A program made the position numbers and the translations under genes. Of a stretch of 64,000 bases of DNA, positions 53,865 to 62,031 are shown one piece after another; the first letter of the stretch is position 1, and every line of letters starts with the position of its first letter. The notes below the pieces were generated by a model. That model did not search any database. It was not told the DNA's origin and saw only the letters and a program-made list of their open reading frames with translations. This stretch comes from Stenotrophomonas nematodicola. GTDB lineage: Bacteria; Pseudomonadota; Gammaproteobacteria; Xanthomonadales; Xanthomonadaceae. The stretch lies in assembly GCF_009467805.1 (NCBI RefSeq), contig NZ_WIAY01000003.1, positions 124,001 through 188,000 on the forward strand, given 5' to 3'.

Positions 53865-55045
53865 GAGGTGGCTTCAGTCAGGAAGGGAGTGGACAGAGCG
53901 TCGACCGCACGGCCGGGCACGAACTCGCCAAAGGGCACGCCGCGCAGCGCGGCGACGATGCGCGCGGATGCACGGCCGTCGCCGTAAGGGCTGGCATCGG
54001 GGCGGAACCGCGCAGGGGTCGGTGCGGCATCGCAGGCGGCGCCAACCTCGGCAACGATGCGCGCCGCGTCGGTGCCGACCAGCTTGACCACCCCGGCCTG
54101 CACGGCTTCAGGGCGTTCGGTGACATCGCGCATCACCAGCACCGGACGGCCGAGCGCCGGCGCTTCTTCCTGCACACCGCCCGAGTCGGTGAGCACCACA
54201 TGCGCGCGCTGCATCAGGCGGACGAAGTGCAGGTAATCCTGCGGCGGGATCAGGTGCACATTGTCCAGGCCGCCGAGGTGCTGGTGCACCGGGCCCTGCA
54301 CGTTCGGATTGAGGTGGACCGGATAAACGATTTCCAGATCCGGGCGACGGGCCAGCTCGGCCAGCGCGCGGCAGATGTTGGCAAAGCCGTCGCCGAAGCT
54401 TTCGCGGCGGTGCCCGGTGACCAGCAGCAGCTTGCGACCCGGGGTGAGGAACGGGAACGCGGCATCCAGACCCGCGCGCAGCGGCGCGTCGCGATCAATG
54501 CGGTCCACGGTCTGTTCCAGCGCGTCGATCACGGTGTTGCCGGTGATGGTGATGCGGCCCCCGAGATTCTCCTGCTCCAGGTTGTAGCGGGAGCTGGCAG
54601 TAGGGGCGAACAGATGATCGGCGACCACGTCGATGACGCGGCGGTTCATTTCCTCGGGCCAGGGCTGATCGAGGTTGCCGGTGCGCAGCCCGGCTTCGAC
54701 ATGCCCGACCGGGATGCGCCGATGGAAGGCGGCCAGCGCAGCGGTCATCGCGCTGCTGGTGTCGCCATGCACCAGAACGCGGTCGGGCTGCACCTGCTCG
54801 TAGAGCGCATCGAGTTTGGCGAACAACCGGCCGCACAAGCCGTTGAGCGTCTGGTTGGCGACCATGACGTCGAGGTCTTGATCGGGTTGGATGTCGAACA
54901 GCGACATCACCTGATCAAGCATCGCCCGGTGCTGTCCGGTGATGCAGACCACGGAGTGGATTCCCGGCGCTGCTTCCAGCGCGCGGACCAGGGGGCCCAT
55001 CTTGATGGCTTCAGGGCGAGTACCAAAGACAGAGAGAACCTTCAC
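53861..55045 (-). CDS. wecB: WecB, UDP-GlcNAc 2-epimerase (non-hydrolysing)
   Basis: Interconverts UDP-GlcNAc and UDP-ManNAc in the cytoplasm. 394 aa from a GTG at 55045 (GGAG seven bases upstream), with VLSVFGTRPEAIKMGPLV, VHGDTSSAMTAAL, GHVEAGLRTG, MNRRVIDVVADHLFAPT, TGHRRESFG and DSGGVQEEAPALGRPVLVMRDVTERPEA, all signatures of the epimerase. First gene of the operon, so UDP-ManNAc is the predicted precursor of the polymer. No wecC neighbour is present, which argues against ECA synthesis. Confidence 0.94.
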   Translation of the reverse strand: MKVLSVFGTRPEAIKMGPLVRALEAAPGIHSVVCITGQHRAMLDQVMSLFDIQPDQDLDVMVANQTLNGLCGRLFAKLDALYEQVQPDRVLVHGDTSSAMTAALAAFHRRIPVGHVEAGLRTGNLDQPWPEEMNRRVIDVVADHLFAPTASSRYNLEQENLGGRITITGNTVIDALEQTVDRIDRDAPLRAGLDAAFPFLTPGRKLLLVTGHRRESFGDGFANICRALAELARRPDLEIVYPVHLNPNVQGPVHQHLGGLDNVHLIPPQDYLHFVRLMQRAHVVLTDSGGVQEEAPALGRPVLVMRDVTERPEAVQAGVVKLVGTDAARIVAEVGAACDAAPTPARFRPDASPYGDGRASARIVAALRGVPFGEFVPGRAVDALSTPFLTEATS

Positions 55046-55074
55046 CTGACCGCTCCATGTGCTGACTAACGATG

Positions 55075-55090
55075 TGTGACGTCCATCACG
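55075..55090. promoter_or_regulatory. CRP/Clp-like site TGTGA-N6-TCACG
   Basis: TGTGA CGTCCA TCACG, one mismatch from the CRP/Clp consensus TGTGA-N6-TCACA, 30 bp upstream of the wecB GTG. In Xanthomonadaceae, Clp is a c-di-GMP-responsive CRP homologue controlling exopolysaccharide genes. The position so close to the start suggests repression if functional. Confidence 0.5.
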
Positions 55091-55128
55091 CAAATCGTAG
55101 GCCAAGTGGGGCTTCCTAGCCAGCTCAA

Positions 55129-55144
55129 CGTGATGCGTATCACA
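55129..55144. promoter_or_regulatory. CRP/Clp-like site CGTGA-N6-TCACA
   Basis: CGTGA TGCGTA TCACA, again one mismatch from consensus, centred 54 bp (about five helical turns) upstream of the first site. A further palindrome GTGACG-CTGTA-CGTCAC follows at 55159-55175; its half-site spacing does not fit CRP. All lie in the 172-bp gap between pncB and wecB. Confidence 0.5.
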
Positions 55145-55217
55145 TTTCGACATCCAATGTGACGCTGTACGTCACTTTGTGTCGCCACCCGAATGTGATT
55201 GTCTCTCTGTGGGCGCG

Positions 55218-56393
55218 TTACTCAGGTGAAAGTTCGAACACCTGGCGCAGATAGGCCAAGTAGCCGGGGTCGTCGCACATGCTCTTGCCGGGCGAGTCGC
55301 TGAGTTTTGCCACCGGCTGGCCGTTGCAGCGGACCATCTTGATGACGATGTTGAGGGGCGTCGGACCGAGGTCGTTGGTGAGGTGCGTGCCCACCCCGAA
55401 CGCCACCTGGCAGCGCCCGCGGAAATAGTCGAACAGCTGCATCACCTTTTCGATGTTGAGCCCGTCGCTGAACACCAGCACTTTGCTGCGCGGGTCGACA
55501 CGGCGTGCGTTGAAGTGGGCGAGCATGCGGTCGCCCCAGGCGAACGGATCGCCCGAATCGTGGCGCACGCCATCGAACAGCTTGCAGAAGTACATGTCGA
55601 AATCGCGCAGGAAGGCCTCCAGTCCGACCACGTCCGACAGGGCGATGCCGAGGTCGCCACGGTACTCGCGTGCCCACGATTCCAGCGCCGCCACCTGCGA
55701 ATCGCGCAGGCGCGGCCCCAATGCCTGGAACGCCTGCAGATACTCGTGCGCCATCGTGCCGTGCGGCGTCATGCCGTACAGGCGGGCGAAATGCACGTTG
55801 CTGGTGCCCACGAACTGGGCGCCCAACGCATCACGCATCATCGGCAGCATGCGCGCGTGCCACGCGCGCGAGTAGCGGCGGCGGCTGCCGTAGTCGGCAA
55901 TGCGGCACAGCTCGAAGCCGGGCGTATCGCGCAGCAGTGCGGTCTTGGCCTGCAGCCGCCGCTCGCCTTCGGCGAAGTCGGGCGTGCTGGTATTGCGGAA
56001 CCAGACCTCGTTGATGATCGCCAGCAGCGGTACTTCGAACAGGATGGTGTGCAGCCACGGGCCGGTGATGTCCAGCTCGATCTCGCCGGGAACGGTGTCC
56101 GATGCGCGCAGGCCGATGTACTTGCGGTCCAGGTGGAACAACCCGAGAAAGTCGGCGAAGTCCGGCTTGACGAAGCGCAGGCCGCGTACGTAGTCCAGCT
56201 CTTCGGCGGTGAAACCCAGGCGGCACAGGTGGTCGATCTCGTCGTTGATCTGATCGATGTACTGCGCCAGGTCGATACCCGGCGTGCGGCATTTGAACCG
56301 GTACTGCACCTGGGCGCCGGGATGCTGGTGCAGCACCGCCTGCATCATGGTGAATTTGTACAGGTCGGTGTCGAGCAGGGACTGGATGATCAT
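55218..56393 (-). CDS. pncB: PncB, nicotinate phosphoribosyltransferase
   Basis: Makes nicotinate mononucleotide from nicotinate and PRPP in the NAD salvage pathway. 391 aa with [18 protein letters not shown] at the start, [46 protein letters not shown] and [11 protein letters not shown], all typical. The same strand as wecB; the 172-bp gap with regulatory sites argues for separate transcription of the polysaccharide operon. Confidence 0.95.
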   Translation of the reverse strand: MIIQSLLDTDLYKFTMMQAVLHQHPGAQVQYRFKCRTPGIDLAQYIDQINDEIDHLCRLGFTAEELDYVRGLRFVKPDFADFLGLFHLDRKYIGLRASDTVPGEIELDITGPWLHTILFEVPLLAIINEVWFRNTSTPDFAEGERRLQAKTALLRDTPGFELCRIADYGSRRRYSRAWHARMLPMMRDALGAQFVGTSNVHFARLYGMTPHGTMAHEYLQAFQALGPRLRDSQVAALESWAREYRGDLGIALSDVVGLEAFLRDFDMYFCKLFDGVRHDSGDPFAWGDRMLAHFNARRVDPRSKVLVFSDGLNIEKVMQLFDYFRGRCQVAFGVGTHLTNDLGPTPLNIVIKMVRCNGQPVAKLSDSPGKSMCDDPGYLAYLRQVFELSPE

Positions 56394-56504
56394 GCGGAAT
56401 CCACGCGCGTTCGGAAGGTGCGCCGGTAAAGTATGCGCCGGGCGTGGCGTTCACCGCCGCCCGGGCGCGGCCGTGCTTGACCACGCGTTCATCTCGGTGC
56501 GGCC

Positions 56505-57350
56505 TCAGGCCGGGCGTCGTGCCCGCAGCAGACGCGGCACCTGCGCCGCCGCGTGGGCCCAGATCGCTGTCCATACCGCGCCCTGCACCAGCAGGTTGCG
56601 GCGCGGCGCCTCGAACTTGCGGAAGTAACGCCACAGTCCGCGGTGCTTGTGCCATTCGACGAAGAACGGCCGCGAGCGGCTGGAGACGCCACGGACGTGG
56701 GTGACCTGCAGATCGTTGGCAATGGCCACCACCGCCCCGGCATCGCGGGCGCGGCGGCACAGGTCCAGGTCTTCGGCATGCAGGCGGTAACCGGCATCCC
56801 ACCCGCCAAGGCGGTCGAACAGACTCCGTGGCATCAGCAGCAGCGCACCGGACAGCGCCGGCACGACCTGCAGGGTCTGCGCCGGATCGGCCGGAATCGC
56901 CAGGCGCGCGCCACGGCCGGGATTGCGCAGCATCGCGGCGAAATCCGGATCGCGGCGGCGTACCGCGTCGTCGCGGCGACCGTCCTCGTCCACCTGTTCC
57001 ACCCCGAGCAGACAGTCGCCCAGTTCGGCGGCGCGGGCGCACAGCCGCGACAGTGTGTCCGGCACGACCAGCAGGTCCGGGTTGATGAAGGCCAACCACG
57101 GCGCCTGGCAGTCGGCCACGCCCTGGTTGTTGGCGGCCGCAAACCCGGGGTTGTCCGGATTGGCGATGAAGCGTACCCGCGCATCGGCCGTGGCGTGGCG
57201 CTGCACGATGTCCAGGGTCGCGTCGGTCGAGCCGTTGTCGACCACGCGGATCTCGGCGACATCGTGGGCGGCGCGCAGCCGGGTCAGGCAGGCATCGAGG
57301 GTGCTGCCGCTCTGGTAGCTGACAATGATGGCGGCGATGGCGTGGCTCAA
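56505..57350 (-). CDS. GT2 glycosyltransferase (rhamnosyltransferase-like)
   Basis: 281-aa family 2 glycosyltransferase of the WbbL type: IAAIIVSYQSGSTLDACL at the start, EIRVVDNGSTDATLD, NPGFAAANNQGV, LAFINPDLLV (acidic nucleotide-sugar site) and HAEDLDLCRRARDAG. No long membrane segment, so it is a peripheral inner-membrane enzyme. Donor and acceptor are not deducible. It overlaps the preceding gene by 4 nt (ATGA), forming a pair. Confidence 0.85.
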   Translation of the reverse strand: MSHAIAAIIVSYQSGSTLDACLTRLRAAHDVAEIRVVDNGSTDATLDIVQRHATADARVRFIANPDNPGFAAANNQGVADCQAPWLAFINPDLLVVPDTLSRLCARAAELGDCLLGVEQVDEDGRRDDAVRRRDPDFAAMLRNPGRGARLAIPADPAQTLQVVPALSGALLLMPRSLFDRLGGWDAGYRLHAEDLDLCRRARDAGAVVAIANDLQVTHVRGVSSRSRPFFVEWHKHRGLWRYFRKFEAPRRNLLVQGAVWTAIWAHAAAQVPRLLRARRPA

Positions 57351-58201
57351 GCGGGAAACTCCGGTGCGGCGGGCGGCGCGAACAGGTCACCCTGTGCACG
57401 TGGCATTATCGCCTGCTGGTAGCTCTGCTGCAGCGCCTGGCGTGCCTGGCGCAGCGGATCGCCCATCAGAAAGGCGGCAAGCCGTGGCCGCCAGCCAGGC
57501 CAGCGCGTGCCCAGCGCGTCCATGTCCCCGTCGTGCGCACGGCCCTCGTCTGCCCGCGCGACGAACGCGGTTTCGCACAGCGCATTGCGCCAGCCCAGCC
57601 CGGCCATGCGCAGGCTCAGGTCGATCAGCGCCGCATTCCAGGAGCCGTAGCTGTGCGCGTCCAGGCCCCCCGCCCTGCGCCGCGCGTTGCCGCGCAGCAG
57701 CACCGCGTGGGTCACCGCCGAGGGCAGTTCGGGGTGCACTGGCGGCAATGCCGCGCAGGCATGGGCCACGGCATCGAGCGCCTCCGGGACCGGATTGATT
57801 TCACCCAGCCGTGGCCAGGCGGCGGTTTCACCGGCATTGCACCACGGCGTGGCCGAGCCGATCGACGGATCGTGCGCGAAACAGGCCTCCAGCTGCTGCA
57901 ACCAGCCCGGCGCGGGGATCGCATCGGGCGCCAGCACCACCACATCGGCACCGGCACAGGCCTGCAGCATCTCATCCAGGTGCGCCACCTCGCCGATGCT
58001 GCGCGCGCGCCGGGTGTATTCGGCACGCAGCCGGGTCTGCGCCAGCCAGTGCTCGATCACCGCCTGCGCCCGGGGCCCGGCCTGCCCGTCGTCGGCCAGC
58101 CACACCGCCGTACCGGCAGCGGTGCCGGTCTCCAGGGCGCCCAGGCACTGGTCCAGGGCGGTGTCGTCGACGCCGATCGGCAGCAACACGATCGTCCCCA
58201 T
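57347..58201 (-). CDS. Glycosyltransferase-like protein, partner of the GT2 gene
   Basis: 284-aa protein with a GT-A-like start (IVLLPIGVDDTALDQCLGAL), ADVVVLAPDAIPAPGWLQQLE in the place of the usual NxDxx motif, and SAVTHAVLLRGNARRR. The canonical HAED block is absent (SYGSWNAALIDLSLRMA at that position), so it is a diverged family 2 relative, perhaps with altered substrate or no activity. GGGGGAAGCG precedes the ATG at 58201. It sits 64 bp after the secretin gene on the same strand. Confidence 0.6.
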   Translation of the reverse strand: MGTIVLLPIGVDDTALDQCLGALETGTAAGTAVWLADDGQAGPRAQAVIEHWLAQTRLRAEYTRRARSIGEVAHLDEMLQACAGADVVVLAPDAIPAPGWLQQLEACFAHDPSIGSATPWCNAGETAAWPRLGEINPVPEALDAVAHACAALPPVHPELPSAVTHAVLLRGNARRRAGGLDAHSYGSWNAALIDLSLRMAGLGWRNALCETAFVARADEGRAHDGDMDALGTRWPGWRPRLAAFLMGDPLRQARQALQQSYQQAIMPRAQGDLFAPPAAPEFPA

Positions 58202-58265
58202 CGCTTCCCCCTGTCTGTGGTGGGTGCCGGATGCGCGCAGCGTAACAGGCAGCGCGGGGGGCGCG

Positions 58266-60467
58266 TCAGTTCTTCTTCGGGTGGTTCGGGAACGGCTCCA
58301 TCGCACGGAAGCGGCTGCTGTATTCGTCGGTCAGGTTGCGCGACTCCTGCGCGTTGCGCACGATCGTCGGGGTGAGCAGTACGATCACTTCCGAGCGACC
58401 GCTGTTCTGGGTCTTCCTGCCGAACAGCGCACCCAGCACCGGGATCTTGCTCAGCCCCGGCACGCCGTTGCTTCCATCCTCGTCGGAGTTGGTGATCAGT
58501 CCGGCCAGCATGATGGTATCGCCGCTCTGCACGGCCGCCTCGGTGGAGATCTTGCGGGTATTGATCGGCGGGTTGCAGGTGGTCTTGGTCGGATCGCAGC
58601 CGGCGGGAATCGCGCCGGCCGAGCTGACCTCCTGCACGATGTCCAGGAACACCACGCCATCGCGGGTGATGCGCGGGCGCACCTTGAGGATCACGCCCGT
58701 GTCCAGGTACTGCACCTGGCTGTAAGTGTTGTCGCCGCCCACGCCGGTGTTGACCGAGACCGAGTTGATCGGGATCTGGGTGCCGACGTTGAGCGTCGCC
58801 TCGGCATTGTTGCGTACGAAGATGGAGGGGGTCTGCAGAAGGCGCAGGTTGCTGACCTTGTCCAGCGCGGTGACCACGGCGGCCGCGTTCTTGCCAAGGA
58901 AGGTCCAGCCCACGCCTCCATCGCCGACGACCCCGGAAATGCTGCCCCAGATCGAGCGGCCCAGGGCGCTGGGCAGGTCGACGCCGCTTTCGGTCTTGCC
59001 GGTGGCCACGGCCTGCTCGAAGAACCAGTTGACGCCGTAGCTGAGGTCGCCGGTGAGCGACACTTCGGCCACCTGCGCCTCGATGTGCACCTGCATCGGC
59101 ATCACGTCGAGCTTTTCGATCACCTCGCGGATGGAGCGCCAGGCCTGCGGCGTGGACCGCACCAGCAGGGTGTTGGTTTCCTCCACCGCCGACACGCCGA
59201 CGCTGTCGCCCTGCACTTCCAGGTTGAAGCTGGCGTTGCCTGCCTGCCGCTGCGGCAGGCTCATGCTGCCCTCGCCCAACCCGCCACGGCTGTTGCCGTT
59301 GCCGCTGCCGGTGGTACTGATGTTGTTGGTGTTGCCGCCCAGGTCGCGGCTGCCGACCTCCATCTGCGAGCCCCCCGGCGCCAGCGAGGCGCTGCTGCTG
59401 CCACGGCCGCGGCCGTTCTCGCTGGCGAACGCCTCGGCCAGGCGCTCGGCCAGGTCCTTGGCTTTGACGTAGCGCAGCTCGTAGGAGAACAGGCGGGCGC
59501 TGCCGCCGGCGGTGTCGATGCGGTCCAGCCACTGCTGGATCTGGTCCAGGTAACGTGCCTGTGGGGTGATCACCAGCACCGCGTTGGCGTTTTCCAGCGG
59601 CAGGAAGCGGAACATGCCCGCGCTGGGGGTTTTGCTCTCTTCGCCGAACACCTTTTCCAGATCCGCAGCGACCTGCTCGGCCTTGCCCGACTGGATCGGG
59701 AACACGCCCACCGACATGCCCGACAACCAGTCGACGTCGAAGATCTCCACCGTGCGCAGGTAGTTTTCCAGTTCGTTGCGGGTACCGCCGAGGGTGATCA
59801 CGTTGCGCCCGCTGTCGACGTTGACGATCGCGTTGGGCCGCGCATACGGCTCCAGGACCTTCTTCATCTCCGTGGCGGAAATGAACTGCAGCGGCACCAC
59901 GCGCACCTCGAAGCCACGCGCGCTGGCGGCCGGGGCGGTGCTCGGCGCGACCGTGCCGGCGAGCGCCTGGTCGGCGGGCACGATGTTGTACCGGCCGCCG
60001 CTGTAGACCATGCGCGCGTTGTTCCAGCCCAGCACCATTTCCAGCAGGTTCAGCGCCTGCGCCGACGACACCGGCTTGGGCGTGGCCAGCGTCACGGTGC
60101 CCTGCACGCCCGGCGCGATCACGTAGTTCTGCCCGAGCATGTCGCCCAGGATGGCCTTGACCACGGCATGCACCGATTCGCCTTCAAAGTTGAAGGTCGC
60201 CTGCCCGCTGCCGGCCTGCGAGAGCGCCGGCTGCGGCGCCGCAGCGGCGCTGCGGTTGATCATGGTGCCGGTGCCGCGGCGGATCACCGCCTGCGGTGCG
60301 CCGGCCTCCAGGCCTTCGGTGGCCACGCCCTCGCGCGAGCCGTCGCCGGCCACCACCTGGTGCGGCCCGTCCAGCACGGCGTCGCGACGCACCTCGGGAG
60401 CAGGCACGGTGGCGCAGCCCACCAGCAGGGCCACGGCAAAGGAAATCGGGAAAAGACGCAGTGTCAT
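58266..60467 (-). CDS. gspD: GspD/XpsD, type II secretion secretin (lipoprotein)
   Basis: 733-aa outer-membrane secretin of the general secretory pathway. The signal peptide ends in a lipobox (AVALLVGC), as in Xanthomonas XpsD, so it may not need a separate pilotin. N0-N3 ring domains follow (FNFEGESVHAVVKAILGDMLGQNYVI; VVPLQFISATEMKKVLEPYA; SYELRYVKAKDLAERLAEAF) with a Ser/Gly-rich insert, then the secretin core (EAQVAEVSLTGDLSYGVNWF, VPGLSKIPVLGALFG). It is last of the visible gsp genes, the xps order. Confidence 0.94.
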   Translation of the reverse strand: MTLRLFPISFAVALLVGCATVPAPEVRRDAVLDGPHQVVAGDGSREGVATEGLEAGAPQAVIRRGTGTMINRSAAAAPQPALSQAGSGQATFNFEGESVHAVVKAILGDMLGQNYVIAPGVQGTVTLATPKPVSSAQALNLLEMVLGWNNARMVYSGGRYNIVPADQALAGTVAPSTAPAASARGFEVRVVPLQFISATEMKKVLEPYARPNAIVNVDSGRNVITLGGTRNELENYLRTVEIFDVDWLSGMSVGVFPIQSGKAEQVAADLEKVFGEESKTPSAGMFRFLPLENANAVLVITPQARYLDQIQQWLDRIDTAGGSARLFSYELRYVKAKDLAERLAEAFASENGRGRGSSSASLAPGGSQMEVGSRDLGGNTNNISTTGSGNGNSRGGLGEGSMSLPQRQAGNASFNLEVQGDSVGVSAVEETNTLLVRSTPQAWRSIREVIEKLDVMPMQVHIEAQVAEVSLTGDLSYGVNWFFEQAVATGKTESGVDLPSALGRSIWGSISGVVGDGGVGWTFLGKNAAAVVTALDKVSNLRLLQTPSIFVRNNAEATLNVGTQIPINSVSVNTGVGGDNTYSQVQYLDTGVILKVRPRITRDGVVFLDIVQEVSSAGAIPAGCDPTKTTCNPPINTRKISTEAAVQSGDTIMLAGLITNSDEDGSNGVPGLSKIPVLGALFGRKTQNSGRSEVIVLLTPTIVRNAQESRNLTDEYSSRFRAMEPFPNHPKKN

Positions 60468-60476
60468 GCTTTCACT

Positions 60477-61283
60477 CTAAGGGTTTTGGCCGGAGCCGCC
60501 CGCGGGCGGTCGCTGCGACGACTGTTGTTGTTGCTGCTGTTGCTGCAGTTGCTGGCGGCGCGCCTGGATGCGCTCGCGGATCGCACTCATCTGTTCTTCG
60601 CTGGGGCCTTCGTTCTGCGCCGGTGCCGGCGCGGGTGCCGGTGCGACCGGCCGCGCCACCGCGGCGGGTGACGGGCCATTGGTCGGCCGGGCCTGGGCCG
60701 CCGCCGACGCCGGTGGTGGAAGCGCGGGCATCGGCTGACCAGCTGGCGGCACGCCTCCACCGGGCGTGGGGTTGCCGAGCACGGTGGGCGGCTCGCCGCC
60801 CTGCCCGTTGAACACCGGCAGCTCCAGTACCTGGGTGCCGCCGGGGCCGGCGACAGTGGCACGACGCGGCTCCAGCGCCAGCAGCTGCCAGCCGTTGACA
60901 GCATCGCCATTGAGGCGCAGGCGCAACGACTGGTGCTGGTCGGTGGTGAGAATGGCCATCGCGAAACTGTCGGTGAGCAGCACGCCGGTCAGACTGACCG
61001 TGCTGGCCGCACCCGGTTCGCTGCCGCCCAGCAGGTAGGGCCGGGGGGTACGGTCTTCGGCAAACAACGGGCGCGTGCCGATGTCGGCGTAGCTCGCGGC
61101 CGTGGCCATGCGCTCGGGGGCCGCAGGCGGCAGGACCGGCAGCGCGGCGGCGGCGCGTCCGGGCGGCGGCGCCGGACCCAGGCGACCGCCCAGCCCGAAC
61201 AGGGTCGCCAGCCAGATCGCCGCAGCCCAGGCCAGTACCGCAGCCAACCACCAGGTGCGCAGGGGCGCTACGTCAATTTTCAT
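60477..61283 (-). CDS. GspN/GspC-like type II secretion inner-membrane protein (XpsN)
   Basis: 268-aa bitopic protein: short cytoplasmic head, one membrane segment (LAAVLAWAAAIWLATLFGL, about 13-31), then a periplasmic homology-region domain (ADIGTRPLFAEDRTPRPYL, SVSLTGVLLTDSFAMAIL) linked to a Pro/Ala-rich stretch and a Gln-rich tail with eight consecutive Gln. Position before the secretin and topology fit XpsN, the Xanthomonas equivalent of GspC, which contacts the secretin. It overlaps gspM by 11 nt. Confidence 0.8.
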   Translation of the reverse strand: MKIDVAPLRTWWLAAVLAWAAAIWLATLFGLGGRLGPAPPPGRAAAALPVLPPAAPERMATAASYADIGTRPLFAEDRTPRPYLLGGSEPGAASTVSLTGVLLTDSFAMAILTTDQHQSLRLRLNGDAVNGWQLLALEPRRATVAGPGGTQVLELPVFNGQGGEPPTVLGNPTPGGGVPPAGQPMPALPPPASAAAQARPTNGPSPAAVARPVAPAPAPAPAQNEGPSEEQMSAIRERIQARRQQLQQQQQQQQSSQRPPAGGSGQNP

Positions 61284-62031
61284 GCGCGCCCTCCTCATCC
61301 GGCACCGCGTCGCCACCGTCCGCGTCCATCGGTGCGGCGGGCATGGCCATCGCATCCCCCATCGACGGCGCGGCGACCGCTGCGGCGGATGCCGCGGCAC
61401 CGGCGGCGTCGGCCGCAACGGGCGCCTGCGCGATGCCATCGGTCGCGGTGTCGTCCAGATACCCCACCAGCTCGAACGACACGTCCAGCCCCGTCCCGGT
61501 TTCGCTGGGCGACTGCTGGAAGCGCTGCGCGAGCAGGTTGAGATTGTCGACGAACAGACGCGGCGTGCCGGTTTCCAGGGTGTGCAGCACCGCCGCCATT
61601 TCCGGTATGCCGCAGCGCAGCCGCACCTGCAGCGCCACCCGTGCAAAGCGCGCATCCGGCGTGGTATCAGGCAGGGGTGAGCGGTTGCTGATCGTGCAGC
61701 TGCGATTGCCCGGGCTGGCCGAAGCAACCGCATCCTGCAGGCGGGTGGAGAGCGCGGCGGCGGCGGATTCGGCGGTGGCCTCGCGCAGGAAACCGGGGCG
61801 TCCCTGCAGCGCCGCGCGTGCCTGCGCCAGGCCCTGCGCCACCTGTGTGCGCTGCTGCAGCTGGGCCTGCACGCGTTGCTGGCGCTCCTGCAGCCCGGCA
61901 ATGTCGGCATCGATGGCGCGCAGCGGCTGGGTAAACCACGGGTGCACCAGCAGCAGGTAGGCCACGCCGATCACCGCGATCAGCAGTGCCAGCGCCAGCC
62001 AGCGGTCACGGCGTGTCGTTGGTTGCGCCAT
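61273..62031 (-). CDS. gspM: GspM, type II secretion inner-membrane protein
   Basis: 252-aa bitopic protein with a basic head, one membrane segment (WLALALLIAVIGVAYLLLV, about residues 11-29), a coiled coil (IAGLQERQQRVQAQLQQRT) and a ferredoxin-like periplasmic domain, ending in an Ala-rich, acidic tail. ATG 62031 follows GGAGGGTGCCG and is preferred over the GTG two codons upstream. It overlaps gspL by 26 nt. GspM stabilises GspL and the assembly platform. Confidence 0.85.
   Translation of the reverse strand: MAQPTTRRDRWLALALLIAVIGVAYLLLVHPWFTQPLRAIDADIAGLQERQQRVQAQLQQRTQVAQGLAQARAALQGRPGFLREATAESAAAALSTRLQDAVASASPGNRSCTISNRSPLPDTTPDARFARVALQVRLRCGIPEMAAVLHTLETGTPRLFVDNLNLLAQRFQQSPSETGTGLDVSFELVGYLDDTATDGIAQAPVAADAAGAAASAAAVAAPSMGDAMAMPAAPMDADGGDAVPDEEGAHEN

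Noticed and set aside
55159-55175. A third CRP/Clp site at the GTGACG-CTGTA-CGTCAC palindrome.
   Set aside because: The TGTGA and TCAC half-sites are 9 bp apart instead of 6, so it does not fit CRP binding; kept only as an unexplained palindrome.
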